This document shows, piece by piece, positions 18,056-28,800 of a stretch of DNA of 64,000 nucleotides (within the stretch, counting starts at the first letter, position 1; every line of letters starts with the position of its first letter). A model generated the notes under the pieces. That model worked only from the letters and a program-made list of their open reading frames with translations. It made no database searches and was not told the DNA's origin. A program made the translations under genes and the position numbers. The stretch is from Mycobacterium cookii. GTDB taxonomy: Bacteria; Actinomycetota; Actinomycetes; Mycobacteriales; Mycobacteriaceae. Location of the stretch: the NCBI RefSeq assembly GCF_010727945.1, contig NZ_AP022569.1, positions 868,001 to 932,000 of the forward strand, given 5' to 3'.

Positions 18056-19363
18056 ATGGTGACGTCAGTAGTAATCGTAGGCAGCGGTTTCACCGGGTTC
18101 GAGTGTGCGCGGCGGCTGGCCCGGCTGCTGCGCAAAGACGACGTCGAGGTGACGATCATCTCCCCGGTCGACTACATGCTCTACACGCCGCTACTGCCGG
18201 ACGTGGCCGGCGGTGTGGTGGATGCCCGGTTTGTCGCCATACCGCTGGCGGGCAGCCTGAAGCGTGTGCGCGCGATACGCGGCCGGGTGGACCACGTCGA
18301 TCTGCAGGCGCACCGGCTGCAGTACACCGATCTCGAACAGCGCACCCGCGAACTGTCCTGGGATCGGTTGGTGTTGACCCCTGGTTCGGTGACCCGGCTG
18401 TTCGATATTCCTGGATTGGCCCAATACGCAAGGGGTTTGAAGTCGACCGCCGAGGCGCTTTACCTCCGCGATCACGTTCTGCAGCAACTGGAACTGTCCT
18501 GCCTGGAAGACGACGCCGAGCTCGCGCAGGCTCGCCGGACGATCGTCGTGGTCGGCGCGTCGTACTCCGGCACCGAACTCGTGTTGCAGCTCCGCGCGCT
18601 GGCCAACGCCGCCGCCAAGCAGATGAATTTCGACCCGGCCGCGGTGAAGTTCCTGCTGCTCGACGTTGCCGAACAAGTGATGCCCGAGGTCGGCGAGAAG
18701 CTGGGCAACCGCGCGCAACGGGTTCTGCGGCGGCGTGGGATTGACGTGCGACTGGGTATGACGCTCAACGAAGTCCATCCGGATCACGTCGTCCTCAGCG
18801 ACGATTCGCGGGTGGCCGCGCACACCGTCGCGTGGGTGACCGGGGTGACCGCGGCTCCGCTGATCGAGACGCTGAACCTGCCGACCGAGAACGGCCGGTT
18901 GACGGTGCAGACCGATCTGTCGGTTCCCGGGCATCCCGACGTCTTCGCCGCCGGCGATGCCGCCGCGGTGCCCGACGTGACCCGGCCCGGCATGATCACC
19001 CCGCCGACGGCGCAGCACGCGACCCGCCAGGGAAAGACCTTGGCCAAGAACGTCGCCGCCAGCCTGGGTCGCGGCAAGAAGCGCGACTACAAACACCACG
19101 ACATGGGGTTGGTCGTCGACCTGGGACCGCACCAGGCAGTGGCGAACCCCCTGAAAATCCCGCTGTCCGGCTTCCCGGCCAAGTGCGTGACCCGCGGCTA
19201 TCACCTCTACGCCATCCCGCGAGGCGTCAACCGCTGGGCGGTGGCGCTCGCGTATCTGACCGACGCCCTCTTCGCGCGGTCGGTGGTGTCGCTGGGACTG
19301 TCCACCCAGAGCGACGCCCAATTCTCCAGCAGTGAAGGCATCCCGCTGCCGCAAGCCGGCTGA
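18056..19363 (+). CDS. Type II NADH dehydrogenase-like FAD/NAD(P) oxidoreductase
   Basis: 435 aa from the ATG at 18056 (GTG 18038 is in frame). The FAD dinucleotide-binding loop VVIVGSGFTGFE is at the very N-terminus, a second Rossmann loop VVVGASYSGTE near residue 177 binds NAD(P)H, and VFAAGDAAA is the C-terminal FAD contact. This is the layout of Ndh-2-like monotopic dehydrogenases. The closest relative I recall is M. tuberculosis Rv1812c, which sits beside mgtC there; here it is ~33 kb away on the other side of ESX-5. Confidence 0.82.
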   Translation: MVTSVVIVGSGFTGFECARRLARLLRKDDVEVTIISPVDYMLYTPLLPDVAGGVVDARFVAIPLAGSLKRVRAIRGRVDHVDLQAHRLQYTDLEQRTRELSWDRLVLTPGSVTRLFDIPGLAQYARGLKSTAEALYLRDHVLQQLELSCLEDDAELAQARRTIVVVGASYSGTELVLQLRALANAAAKQMNFDPAAVKFLLLDVAEQVMPEVGEKLGNRAQRVLRRRGIDVRLGMTLNEVHPDHVVLSDDSRVAAHTVAWVTGVTAAPLIETLNLPTENGRLTVQTDLSVPGHPDVFAAGDAAAVPDVTRPGMITPPTAQHATRQGKTLAKNVAASLGRGKKRDYKHHDMGLVVDLGPHQAVANPLKIPLSGFPAKCVTRGYHLYAIPRGVNRWAVALAYLTDALFARSVVSLGLSTQSDAQFSSSEGIPLPQAG

Positions 19364-19408
19364 CACGGCGGTCCGCCCGGCGCGCTCGTCGAGCGATAGG
19401 GTTCGCCG

Positions 19409-20578
19409 ATGAAATGTGTGGTGGCCGGCTACGGCAGCCGCGGCGATGTGGAACCCTGCATCGCCGTCGCCGCTGAGCTGGCGCGCCGGGGTCACGACGT
19501 GCGCATGGCCGTCACAGTTCCACCGGAGATGCAGGCGTACGTCGCATCGGCGGGTCTGGTCGCTGTGCCCTACGGCCGGCATTGGCAGGATCTCTTGAGC
19601 GACAATGGTTTCACCAGCATGGTGGACAACCCGATGAGCGCGATCCCGCAAGCAATCGAATATGTGCACCAGACGCTTGCCGAGAAGTCCACGACGCTGG
19701 CGCCGTTGGCCGAGGGCGCAGACCTGATCGTGGCGGGGATGACCGAACAGACGCCGGCGGCCAATATCGCTGAGCTCCAACACATTCCCTTGGCAGCGCT
19801 GCACTTCTTCCCGTCGCAGATTCTCCACGAGGGATCGCCCGAATCCGGCGTGTATTCGCAGGCGCAACGGGCTCAGCGCCACGCGCTGGGACTGCCCGAG
19901 GTCGCTGAAGTTGCGCGGCCGCTGGAAATTCAGGCCTACGACAGACTCTGCGCGCCACGCCTCGCGGACGAGTGGGCAGGTGACGAGCTGCACCCCTTCG
20001 TCGGGGCGCTGACACTGGAGTTGCCAACGGCTACCGACGACGCCGTGCTCTCGTGGATGGCAGCCGGGTCACCACCTGTCTACTTCGGCTTCGGCAGCAC
20101 GCCGGTCACGGCCCCGGCCGATATGGTCGCCGTGATCGAGGCGGCCTGCAGCCGAGTAGGTGTCAGAGCGTTGATCTGCCTGGGCTCAGATGATTCGAGC
20201 GCGATCGGGCATTCTGAGCACGTCAAGATTGTGCACGAGGTCAATCACGCGGCGGTGTTTCCCGCGTGCCGTGCGGTCGTGCATCACGGTGGCGCCGGCA
20301 CGACGGCGGCCGGCCTACGCGCCGCAGTGCCGGCACTGATCCTGTGGAACGGACTCGACCAGCCGATGTGGGCAGCCGCCGTCACCCACATGGGAGTTGG
20401 TTTGAGACGGGGCTTTTCCGAATCGACGCTGGACTCGCTGACGGCAGACCTGAGACTGATCCTCGCCGAGCAGTACGCCGCGCGGGCCCGTGAGATCGCG
20501 CGTCTGATGGTCACTCCTGCCGAAAGCCTCACCCGGACCGTCGATCTGCTGGAACGGGCTGCGGGCCAACGGCTCTAG
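19409..20578 (+). CDS. Glycosyltransferase (GT-B, UGT/MGT-like)
   Basis: 389 aa. The N-terminal VVAGYGSRGDVEPCIAVAAEL is the acceptor-domain opening of GT1-like enzymes such as those glycosylating sterols, phenols and macrolides. YFGFGSTP and the donor-binding segment HHGGAGTTAAGLRAAVPALI (residues ~290-310) are well conserved. It transfers a sugar from a nucleotide donor to a small lipophilic acceptor. Its TAG stop shares the same CTAG tetranucleotide with the stop of the convergent gene at 20575. Confidence 0.87.
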   Translation: MKCVVAGYGSRGDVEPCIAVAAELARRGHDVRMAVTVPPEMQAYVASAGLVAVPYGRHWQDLLSDNGFTSMVDNPMSAIPQAIEYVHQTLAEKSTTLAPLAEGADLIVAGMTEQTPAANIAELQHIPLAALHFFPSQILHEGSPESGVYSQAQRAQRHALGLPEVAEVARPLEIQAYDRLCAPRLADEWAGDELHPFVGALTLELPTATDDAVLSWMAAGSPPVYFGFGSTPVTAPADMVAVIEAACSRVGVRALICLGSDDSSAIGHSEHVKIVHEVNHAAVFPACRAVVHHGGAGTTAAGLRAAVPALILWNGLDQPMWAAAVTHMGVGLRRGFSESTLDSLTADLRLILAEQYAARAREIARLMVTPAESLTRTVDLLERAAGQRL

Positions 20579-21033
20579 GGCCGTACCTGGCGCGCCGGGC
20601 GTGTCTCGATAGCGTCGATCGTCAAAGCCCGGCGCTGGATCCGCCACGAACCGGACTTGGCGCGCCGATACTCGTCGTCGTAGCGCAGATGCCACACCAC
20701 ATCACGAATCTCGTCGTCGTGCGCAATCCAGTGGTGGGCGATACACGCGATGCGCCCGCGAGCAGTGCCGGATCGCGGGTTGGCGTCATAGACTTCGCCC
20801 ACGATCGCGTGCTGAGTGCGAATGGTGGCGGCGACGGTTGCCAACGCGTCGCCGATGGCGGCGCGTCCGCGATGATGGACAACCGGCTCCAAAGTCGATG
20901 GGGGATCGGGCAGCGTCAGCTCAGCGTCGTCGGTGAACAGCTCTGCAGCAGAACTGAAATGCCGATCGTCGACGAGGGCTGCGTAGCAGTGCACCAGGTC
21001 GCCGAGAGCAGCCCGGTCGGCGGCGTCCAGCAT
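20575..21033 (-). CDS. SnoaL/NTF2-like nuclear-transport-factor-fold protein
   Basis: 152 aa from the ATG at 21033, whose last base begins the TGA of the upstream gene (ATGA overlap), so translation is coupled. Residues DAADRAALGDLVHCYAALVD and FTDDAEL open the SnoaL-like cone fold; VVHHRGRAAIGDAL follows. Members are small enzymes or ligand-binding proteins acting on polyketides, steroids or other hydrophobic molecules. Coupling to an F420-type oxidoreductase suggests a shared substrate. Confidence 0.82.
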   Translation of the reverse strand: MLDAADRAALGDLVHCYAALVDDRHFSSAAELFTDDAELTLPDPPSTLEPVVHHRGRAAIGDALATVAATIRTQHAIVGEVYDANPRSGTARGRIACIAHHWIAHDDEIRDVVWHLRYDDEYRRAKSGSWRIQRRALTIDAIETRPARQVRP

Positions 21034-21923
21034 CAGGCAACCAAACGGAGCCGTTGGGCGCAAGCCGACAATTCGTCCCTGGCCTGGTCGAGATCAGTGA
21101 TCGACGGCATGGCCAGTACCAGTCGGTCGGCGCCCTGAGCGGCCAGCCGCTGCGCACGTTCAGCGTCGATCTTGGCGACCGAATGACCCAGCGACACTTC
21201 GATTTCCGATGGATCCCGGCCGGCGGCGGCCGCCTCGTCGCGCATCAACGTCAGCAGGACCTCCAACTGCGACCCGGCCACGCCTAACGGCTGGAACCCG
21301 TCGCCGTAGCGTCCGGCCCGTCGGGCGGCCGCCTTGCTGTGCCCGCCAATGTGCACGGGAAGATGTTTGCCGGCAACCGGTTTCGGGCTGCATACGGCGT
21401 TGTCGAAATGAAAGAACTCGCCGTGGTGACTGGCACCCGCCGTGCTGACGTCCCATAGCGCCCGTAGGACGGCCAACTGCTCGTCGGCGCGGCGTCCCCG
21501 GCTTTCGAACACCGTGCCACAGGCCTCGATCTCCTCGCGCAGCCAGCCCACACCGACGCAGAGCCGAAGCCGGCCGTTCGACAGCGCGTCCACCGTCGCC
21601 GCGCGCTTGGCCAATACCACCGGATGGTGATTGGGCAGTACCAGAACGCCGGTCGCCAAGCCGAGCCGGTCGGTGTGAGCGGCCAAGAACGACAACAGAT
21701 CCAGCGGGTCGGGTACGGGGCAGTCGGCCGCCAATTCCACCCGCCCGGACGGGTCGTAGGGGTAGACGCTGTCATAGCGGGTGGCCAGCACGGTGTGCTC
21801 GACCACGACAATCGATTCGAAGCCGCACTCTTCGAGGTGTCGCGCGAAGGCGGCCATCCACCGCGGGTCTGCGGTCACGCCGGCGGCGACGGGCGCGACC
21901 ACGCCGAACTTCAACGTCTTCAT
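21033..21923 (-). CDS. LLM-class F420-dependent oxidoreductase
   Basis: 296 aa. The bacterial-luciferase-like TIM barrel is evident from FESIVVVEHTV, LGLATGVLVLPNHHPV, GVGWLREE and the C-terminal half with HIGGHSKAAARRAGRYGDG. Mycobacterial members of this subgroup use coenzyme F420. It is operonic with the SnoaL-like gene and transcribed away from ESX-5, 13 bases after the malQ stop. Confidence 0.85.
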   Translation of the reverse strand: MKTLKFGVVAPVAAGVTADPRWMAAFARHLEECGFESIVVVEHTVLATRYDSVYPYDPSGRVELAADCPVPDPLDLLSFLAAHTDRLGLATGVLVLPNHHPVVLAKRAATVDALSNGRLRLCVGVGWLREEIEACGTVFESRGRRADEQLAVLRALWDVSTAGASHHGEFFHFDNAVCSPKPVAGKHLPVHIGGHSKAAARRAGRYGDGFQPLGVAGSQLEVLLTLMRDEAAAAGRDPSEIEVSLGHSVAKIDAERAQRLAAQGADRLVLAMPSITDLDQARDELSACAQRLRLVA

Positions 21924-21935
21924 GGCAATTCGACG

Positions 21936-24083
21936 CTAACAGGTCGCGGTCGGCTGGACCGCCGTCTGTGCACGCATGGCCTCGGCCAATGTGATCGCGC
22001 GGGGATCGCTGAACACGTCTTCGAGCAGCACCGGGCGACCATCGGGACCGCTGAGCGGCACCCGCCAGTTGGGGTATTCGTCGGTGGTGCCCGGCTGATT
22101 CTGGGTCCGCCGGTCGCCGACGGCGTCGGTCAGCGCCAATCCCAGCAAGCGCGACGGTGTGCGGCCCAGATACTTGTGCAGGGCGAGCACCGTCTCCTCG
22201 ACATCGGCGTGCTTGGACAGCAGCCCGACCCGACGCAGCTCGGCGATCCAGGCCGCTCGCTCGGCCTCGGTCGCGGCGAACTCCTCGTCGACCGGCCGGG
22301 TCAGTAATCCCAGCGAATCCCGAAGGCGCACATGGTCACCGGCCAGATAGCCGGCCGTCGGCGGCAGGTCGTGAGTCGTCACCGACGACAGGCAGTATTC
22401 GCGCCAACGCTCGGCCCGCAGGGGACCGCCGGCACCGTCGCGGTCCTGTTCGAACCACAGGATCGAGGTGCCCAGCACGCCGCGTGCCCGCAGATAATCG
22501 CGGACCCACGGCTCGACCGTGCCGAGGTCCTCACCGACCACGAGCGCCGCGGCACGATGGGCTTCCAAAGCGACGATGCCGATCATCGCCTCGTGGTCGT
22601 AGCGCACGTAGGTCCCTTGAGTGGGCGCTTCGCCCTGCGGAATCCACCACAGCCGGAACAAACCGATGATGTGGTCGATGCGCACCCCGCCGGCGTGCCG
22701 CAGCACGCCGCGGATCAGCGCCCGAAATGGCTGGTATTCCAGCTCTTCGAGCCGGTCGGGGCGCCACGGCGGCTGCGACCAGTCCTGGCCCAACTGATTG
22801 AACTCATCGGGCGGCGCGCCGGCCGAGACCCCCAGTGCCAATGCCTCCTGCAGTGCCCAGGAGTCGGCCCCGTCCGGGTGCACACCGACGGCGAGGTCGT
22901 GCACGATGCCCAGCGGCATCCCGGCCGACAGTGCGCGCGACTGCGCGGTGGACAGTTGCTCGTCGAGTTGCCACTGCATCCAACGGTGGAAGTCGACCGC
23001 TGTTTGATGCTTGACGACGAATTCGGCGACGCCGTCGGCGCTGGGGTGGCGCACCGAGTCGGGCCATTGATGCCAGTCGCCGCCGTACTTCTCGGCCAGC
23101 GCGCACCAGGTGGCGAAGTCGTCGAGCGCAGGACCTTCGCGGTCGCAGTACGCCGCGTACGCCAATTCGCGACCGGCGGTGCGGGGAACCCGGTAGACCA
23201 GTTTCAGCGCCGCTCGCTTTGCCTTCCACGAGGCGTCGCGGTCGATGGAGTCCAGCGCGCCGGCGCGGTGCTGCACGTCTTTGCGCAGCCGCCGCACCCG
23301 GCTGCGTTTGCGCAGGTCGGCGAATTCCGGGATGGCCTCGACCCGGAGATACAGCGGGTTGACGAAGCGGCGCGAGGTCGGCAGATACGGCGACGGCTCC
23401 ATCGGCTTGATGGGGTTGGCCGCGTGTAGGGGATTGACCAGCACGTACCCGGCCCCGTGCACCGACGCCGACCACACCGCAAGGTCGGTCAGGTCCGTGA
23501 GGTCTCCGACGCCCCAGGACTGCCGGGACCGCACGCTATATATCTGTGTCGCCAGCCCCCAGGTTCGGCGAGCGCCCAACCGCTCCGGCAGTCCCAGCCA
23601 CGCCGGCGTCACGATCAGCGCAGCGCTGGTCTCGTCCGCCCCGGAACGCAGGAACACTCGGTGATAGCCCAGCGGGAGATCGTCGGGCAGCACGAAGCTG
23701 GCCTCGCCGATCGAGCGTCCATCGAGGTCGAAGGGCGCGGCGAAGTTGTCGACCTGGCGGATGCCGGTGCGGACGGTGCCGTCCTCCAGCTGCACCCACA
23801 CCTCGGCGGGGTTGCCATGGGTGACGTGGACCCAGAACGACGTCGGCGCGCCGGCCCGCCCGAGGATGGTCGGCGGCAGCGGGCGCGACCAGTACGCACG
23901 GTCCTGAGCGGTCAGCGCCGCGGCCCGGTCCAGCTCGGTCGCCGCGCGGACACCGCACGCGGCAAGCACGGCTACCAGCGTGCTTTCCGGGACGTCAATT
24001 CGTCGGCCGCTCCAGTCCTCGTAGTCGGTGGCGATCCCGAACCGGCTTGCGAGTTCGGTCAACGACGGCGGCAGCTCGGTCAT
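21936..24083 (-). CDS. malQ: 4-alpha-glucanotransferase (amylomaltase)
   Basis: 715 aa from the ATG at 24083, placed 9 bases after AAGGAAG; an ATG at 24092 sits too close to that site. After the actinobacterial N-terminal beta-domain, the GH77 catalytic core shows GVGDLTDL, YVLVNPLHA, RIDHIIGLFRLWWIP (containing the nucleophile-region Asp), VGEDLGTV (acid/base Glu) and TTHDLPP. It disproportionates malto-oligosaccharides in glycogen/maltose metabolism. As in M. tuberculosis (Rv1781c), it is divergent from eccB5. Confidence 0.92.
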   Translation of the reverse strand: MTELPPSLTELASRFGIATDYEDWSGRRIDVPESTLVAVLAACGVRAATELDRAAALTAQDRAYWSRPLPPTILGRAGAPTSFWVHVTHGNPAEVWVQLEDGTVRTGIRQVDNFAAPFDLDGRSIGEASFVLPDDLPLGYHRVFLRSGADETSAALIVTPAWLGLPERLGARRTWGLATQIYSVRSRQSWGVGDLTDLTDLAVWSASVHGAGYVLVNPLHAANPIKPMEPSPYLPTSRRFVNPLYLRVEAIPEFADLRKRSRVRRLRKDVQHRAGALDSIDRDASWKAKRAALKLVYRVPRTAGRELAYAAYCDREGPALDDFATWCALAEKYGGDWHQWPDSVRHPSADGVAEFVVKHQTAVDFHRWMQWQLDEQLSTAQSRALSAGMPLGIVHDLAVGVHPDGADSWALQEALALGVSAGAPPDEFNQLGQDWSQPPWRPDRLEELEYQPFRALIRGVLRHAGGVRIDHIIGLFRLWWIPQGEAPTQGTYVRYDHEAMIGIVALEAHRAAALVVGEDLGTVEPWVRDYLRARGVLGTSILWFEQDRDGAGGPLRAERWREYCLSSVTTHDLPPTAGYLAGDHVRLRDSLGLLTRPVDEEFAATEAERAAWIAELRRVGLLSKHADVEETVLALHKYLGRTPSRLLGLALTDAVGDRRTQNQPGTTDEYPNWRVPLSGPDGRPVLLEDVFSDPRAITLAEAMRAQTAVQPTATC

Positions 24084-24388
24084 ACAGCACATCTTCCTTG
24101 CCGAGATGACGTCGAAGCGACCCGAGTGTTCACCTCGGCGTCGCCTCTGAGGTGAGTTGGGTTTGCTCCGAGCCGTACGATGCGCAGCGGGGACCTCTTC
24201 GATTCCTTCTAACCCAATCAATGGCAGGTGACGGCACGTGGCGCAAAGCACTACCGGGGGGTACGCCAATGGCGGGTGCGTCCAGACATTCGCCTGGCGA
24301 GGTCGCCTAGGGTGCCCTACCGTTATCCGTGTGAATCGTGGGACTAGACGGCATTCAGGTGCCCGGTCGGCTTGGAGCGTGAACAAAA
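24084..24388. other. malQ-eccB5 divergent intergenic region
   Basis: 305 bases holding the divergent promoters. A GTTCACC heptamer at 24128-24134 resembles a PHO/RegX3 half-site but has no partner at 11, 21 or 22 bp. TAGGGT at 24309-24314 is a possible -10 for eccB5, giving a ~70-base leader. No other structure was seen. Confidence 0.4.
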
Positions 24389-25897
24389 ATGGCAGGTGAC
24401 CAGCGAGGATCGGGTTATGGCCTCGGGCTGTCCACCCGAACTCAGGTAACCGGATACCAGTTCCTGGCGCGTCGAACCGCGATGGCGTTGACCCGCTGGC
24501 GGGTCCGGATGGAGATCGAGCCCGGCCGGCGCCAGACATTGGCTGTGGTCGCGTCTATCTCGGCTGCACTGGTGATCTGCCTGGGTGCCCTGCTGTACTC
24601 CTTCATCAGCCCGTCCGGGCAGCTGAACGACACACCGATCATTGCCGACCGTGATTCCGGGGCGCTTTACGTCCGCGTCGGCGACAAGCTGTATCCCGCG
24701 CTCAACCTCGCGTCGGCCAGGCTCATCGCCGGACGCGCGGACAACCCGCACAAGGTGCGCGCCAGCCAGATCGCCCAGCAGCCGCACGGGCCGCTGGTCG
24801 GTATCCCCGGTGCGCCGTCCGAGTTCTCCCCGACCACCCCGGCTACCTCGTCGTGGCTGGTGTGCGACTCGGTGGCACCGACCGCGGGCGTGGCCACATC
24901 GCCGGTCACCGTCACGGTGATCGACGGGACGCCCGACCTGTCCAGTCGCCGGCACGTGGTGAACGGCTCGGACGCCGTCGTTTTGCACTACGAGAAAGAC
25001 ACCTGGGTGATCCGCCAGGGTCGGCGGTCACGGATCGAGTCGATGAACCGGGCGGTGCTGCTGCCACTCGGTTTGACGCCGGAGAACGTCAGCCAGGCGA
25101 AGCCGATGAGCCGGGCGCTGTATGACGCCCTGCCCGTGGGTCCGGAACTGTCGGTGCCCAAGGTGCCCAACGCCGGCCAGCCCGCGGCTTTCGCCGGAGC
25201 ACCCGGCCCGGTGGGCACCGTGATCGTGACGCCGCAAATCAGTGGGCCGCAACAGTATTCACTGGTGCTGAGCGAAGGGGTCCAGACGGTCAACCCGGTG
25301 GTCGCCCAAATCCTGCAGAACGCAGGGACACCGGCCGGTAACACGCCGATGGTGGTGGCGCCCGCGTCGCTGGCCAAGATGCCGGTGGTCAACGGTCTGG
25401 ATTTGTCGGCCTACCCCGACGGTCCGCTGAACCCGGTGGATATGAAGGAAAACCCCGCGACGTGCTGGTGGTGGCAGAAGACCGCCGGCGAAGAGCGTGC
25501 GCGCATCCAGGTGATCTCCGGCCCGACCATCCCGGTGAGTGCCGGCTCGACCGACCAAGTTGTGTCGCTGGTCAAGGCGGACTCGTCCGGTCGCGAAGCC
25601 GATCGCGTGTACTTCGGCCCTGACTACGGCAACTGGGTCGAGGTGACCGGAAACGACCCGGGTTCGAGCACCTCCGAATCACTGTGGTGGCTGTCGAGTT
25701 CTGGTGTGCGCTTCGGCGTCGACAACACCCGCGACGCCCGTGCGGCACTGGGGCTGAACGCCAAGCCCAGTCCGGCGCCGTGGGTTGCGTTGCGGCTGTT
25801 GGCACCTGGACCCGCTCTATCCCGCGCCGATGCGCTGGTGCGCCATGACACCCTCCCGTCCGATATGAGCCCCGCAGAGTTGGTGGTACCGAAGTGA
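24389..25897 (+). CDS. eccB5: ESX-5 secretion system core membrane protein EccB5
   Basis: 502 aa. A short cytoplasmic N-terminus with the family segment TRTQVTGYQFLARR precedes one membrane helix at about residues 51-72. A large periplasmic domain follows with two widely spaced cysteines (SWLVCDS and NPATCWWW) able to form the known disulfide. EccB is one of the membrane-complex components (EccB-E) and has been linked to periplasmic assembly and ATP hydrolysis. Its TGA overlaps the GTG of eccC5. Order and size match Rv1782. Confidence 0.96.
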   Translation: MAGDQRGSGYGLGLSTRTQVTGYQFLARRTAMALTRWRVRMEIEPGRRQTLAVVASISAALVICLGALLYSFISPSGQLNDTPIIADRDSGALYVRVGDKLYPALNLASARLIAGRADNPHKVRASQIAQQPHGPLVGIPGAPSEFSPTTPATSSWLVCDSVAPTAGVATSPVTVTVIDGTPDLSSRRHVVNGSDAVVLHYEKDTWVIRQGRRSRIESMNRAVLLPLGLTPENVSQAKPMSRALYDALPVGPELSVPKVPNAGQPAAFAGAPGPVGTVIVTPQISGPQQYSLVLSEGVQTVNPVVAQILQNAGTPAGNTPMVVAPASLAKMPVVNGLDLSAYPDGPLNPVDMKENPATCWWWQKTAGEERARIQVISGPTIPVSAGSTDQVVSLVKADSSGREADRVYFGPDYGNWVEVTGNDPGSSTSESLWWLSSSGVRFGVDNTRDARAALGLNAKPSPAPWVALRLLAPGPALSRADALVRHDTLPSDMSPAELVVPK

Positions 25898-28800
25898 AGC
25901 AAGGTTTCGCACGCCCGACACCGGAACGGGCTCCGGCCGTCAAGCCGGAAAACATCGTCCTACCGACACCGCTGAGTGTTCCGCCGCCCGAAGGCAAGCC
26001 GTGGTGGCTGATCGTGGTCGGCGTGCTGGTCGTCGGCTTGCTCGTCGGCATGGTCGGCATGACCGTCGCCAACGGCTCGCGGATGTTCCTGGGCGCCGGC
26101 TCGATCTTCCCGATCTTCATGATCGGCGGCGTCGCGATGATGATGTTCGGCGGACGCTTCGGCGGCCAGCAGCAGATGAGCCGGCCCAAGCTGGACGCGA
26201 TGCGTGCCCAGTTCATGCTGATGCTCGACATGCTGCGCGAGACCGCGAACGAGTCCGCCGACAGCATGGACGCCAACTACCGGTGGTTCCACCCGGAGCC
26301 GACGACGCTGGCGGCCGCGGTCGGATCGCAGCGGATGTGGGAGCGCAAGCCTGACGGCAAGGACCTCAACTTCGGCGTCGCCCGGATCGGTGTCGGCATG
26401 ACCCGTCCCGAGGTGACCTGGGGGGAGCCGCAGAACATGCCGACCGACATCGAGCTGGAGCCGGTGACCGGTAAGGCGCTGCAGGAGTTCGGCCGCTACC
26501 AGAGCGTCGTCTACAACCTGCCCAAGATGGTGTCGCTGCTCGTCGAGCCGTGGTACGCGCTGGAAGGCAATCGCGACCAGGCCCTGGGCCTCATGCGGGC
26601 CATCATCTTGCAGCTGGCGTTCTCGCACGGCCCCGACCACCTGCAGATGATCGTGGTCACCTCCGACATGAGCAAGTGGGACTGGGTCAAGTGGCTGCCG
26701 CACTTCGGCGACCCGCGCCGCCGCGACGCGGCCGGCAACGCTCGCATGGTGTACGGATCAGTGCGCGAATTCGCCGCTGACCAAGCCGAATTGTTCGCCG
26801 GCCGTGGATCTTTCACGCCGCGGCACGCCAGCTCGTCGGCCGAGACCCCGACGCCGCACCACGTGATCATCGCCGATGTCGACGACCCGCAGTGGGAGTA
26901 CGTGATCAGCGTCGACGGTGTCGACGGTGTGACGTTCTTCGACTTGACCGGTTCGGCGCTGTGGACGGGCAACCCGGAGCGAGTGCTGCACTTCACCAAC
27001 GACATCGGCGTGATCGAGGCATTGCCTCGTGACCGCGATACCTGGATGGTGATCGACGACAACCGGTGGTTCTTCGCCCTTGCCGACTACGTCACCGAGT
27101 CCGAGGCTGAGCAGTTCGCACAGCGGGTTGCCCGCTGGCGGCTGGCCGAGGCCTACGAGGAGATCGGGCAGCGAGTCGCGCAGATCGGCGCCCGCGACAT
27201 CCTGTCCTACTACGGCATCGACGATCCGTCGGAGATCGACTTCGATTCACTGTGGGCCAGCCGGCGCGATGCGCTCACCAGCCGCTCGCGGCTGCGGGTG
27301 CCGTTCGGAAACCGTTCAGACAACGGCGAGTTGCTGTTCTTGGACATGAAGTCCCTCGACGAGGGCGGTGACGGCCCGCACGGCGTCATGTCAGGAACCA
27401 CCGGTTCGGGTAAGTCGACTCTGGTGCGTACCGTGCTCGAGTCGCTGATGCTGTCGCATCCGCCGGACGAGCTGCAGTTCGTGCTGGCCGACCTCAAGGG
27501 TGGTTCGGCGGTCAAGCCGTTCGCCGGTGTGCCGCACGTGTCGCGCATCATCACCGACCTCGAGGAAGACCAGGCGCTCATGGAGCGCTTCCTGGACGCG
27601 CTGTGGGGTGAGATCGCCCGGCGAAAGGCGGTCTGTGACAACGCCGGTGTCGACGACGCCAAGGAATACAACGAAATGCGCTCCCGGATGCGCGCTCGCG
27701 GACAGGACATCCCGCCGCTGCCGATGCTGGTGGTCGTGATCGACGAGTTCTACGAGTGGTTCCGGATCATGCCGACCGCCGTCGACGTGCTCGACTCGAT
27801 CGGCCGGCAGGGTCGTGCCTACTGGATCCACCTGATGATGGCGTCGCAGACCATCGAGAGCCGGGCCGAAAAACTCATGGAGAACATGGGTTACCGGTTG
27901 GTGCTGAAAGCGCGCACCGCCGGTGCGGCCCAGGCGGCCGGTGTTCCCAACGCCGTCAACCTGCCTGCACAAGCCGGTCTGGGTTACTTCCGGAAGAGCC
28001 TCGACGAGATCATCCGCTTCCAGGCCGAGTTCTTGTGGCGCGACTACCGCCGCGGCATCTCCTACGACGACGATGGTCCGGCGATGTTGACCCACACCGT
28101 GGATTACATTCGGCCGCAACTGTTCACGACCGGCTTCACGCCGATCGAGGTCAGCGTCACCGGACCTGACGACTTCGACGCACTCACCAACGGCGACGGC
28201 CACAGCGGCAATGGTGAGGTGTTCGGCACCAACGGAGCGAGTGCGCCCGAAGAGGACGAAGAGCAAGAAGCGATCCGGACGCCCAAGGTCGGTACCGTGA
28301 TCATCGATCAACTTCGCCGGATCGACTTCCAGCCCTACCGGTTGTGGCAGCCGCCGCTGGACCAGCCGATCTCGATCGAGACACTGGTCAACCGCTTCCT
28401 CGATCACCCATGGCAAGAGGAGTACGGGACAGCGCGCAACCTGGTGTTCCCGGTCGGCATCATCGACCGGCCGTTCAAACACGACCAGCCGCCGTGGACG
28501 GTCGATGTGTCCGGGCCCGGTTCCAACGTGTTGATCCTCGGTGCCGGTGGATCGGGCAAGACCACCGCGTTGCAGACGCTGATCACCTCGGCCGCGCTGA
28601 CCCACACTCCCGAGCAGGTGCAGTTCTACGTCCTGGCGTACAGCAGCACCGCGCTGACAACGGTGGCCAGGCTGCCGCACGTCGGCGAGGTGGTCGGGCC
28701 GACCGACCCGTACGGCGTCCGCCGCACCGTCGCCGAGCTGCTGGCGCTGCTGCGCACCCGCAAGCACACCTTCCTCGAGTTCGACGTTCCGTCGATGGAG

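Noticed and set aside
18191..19993. 600-codon antisense frame
   Set aside because: Shadow of the NADH dehydrogenase-like and glycosyltransferase genes; no family features.
24128..24134. GTTCACC upstream of eccB5 as a RegX3 site
   Set aside because: A single heptamer with no partner at 11, 21 or 22 bp; expected by chance in GC-rich DNA.
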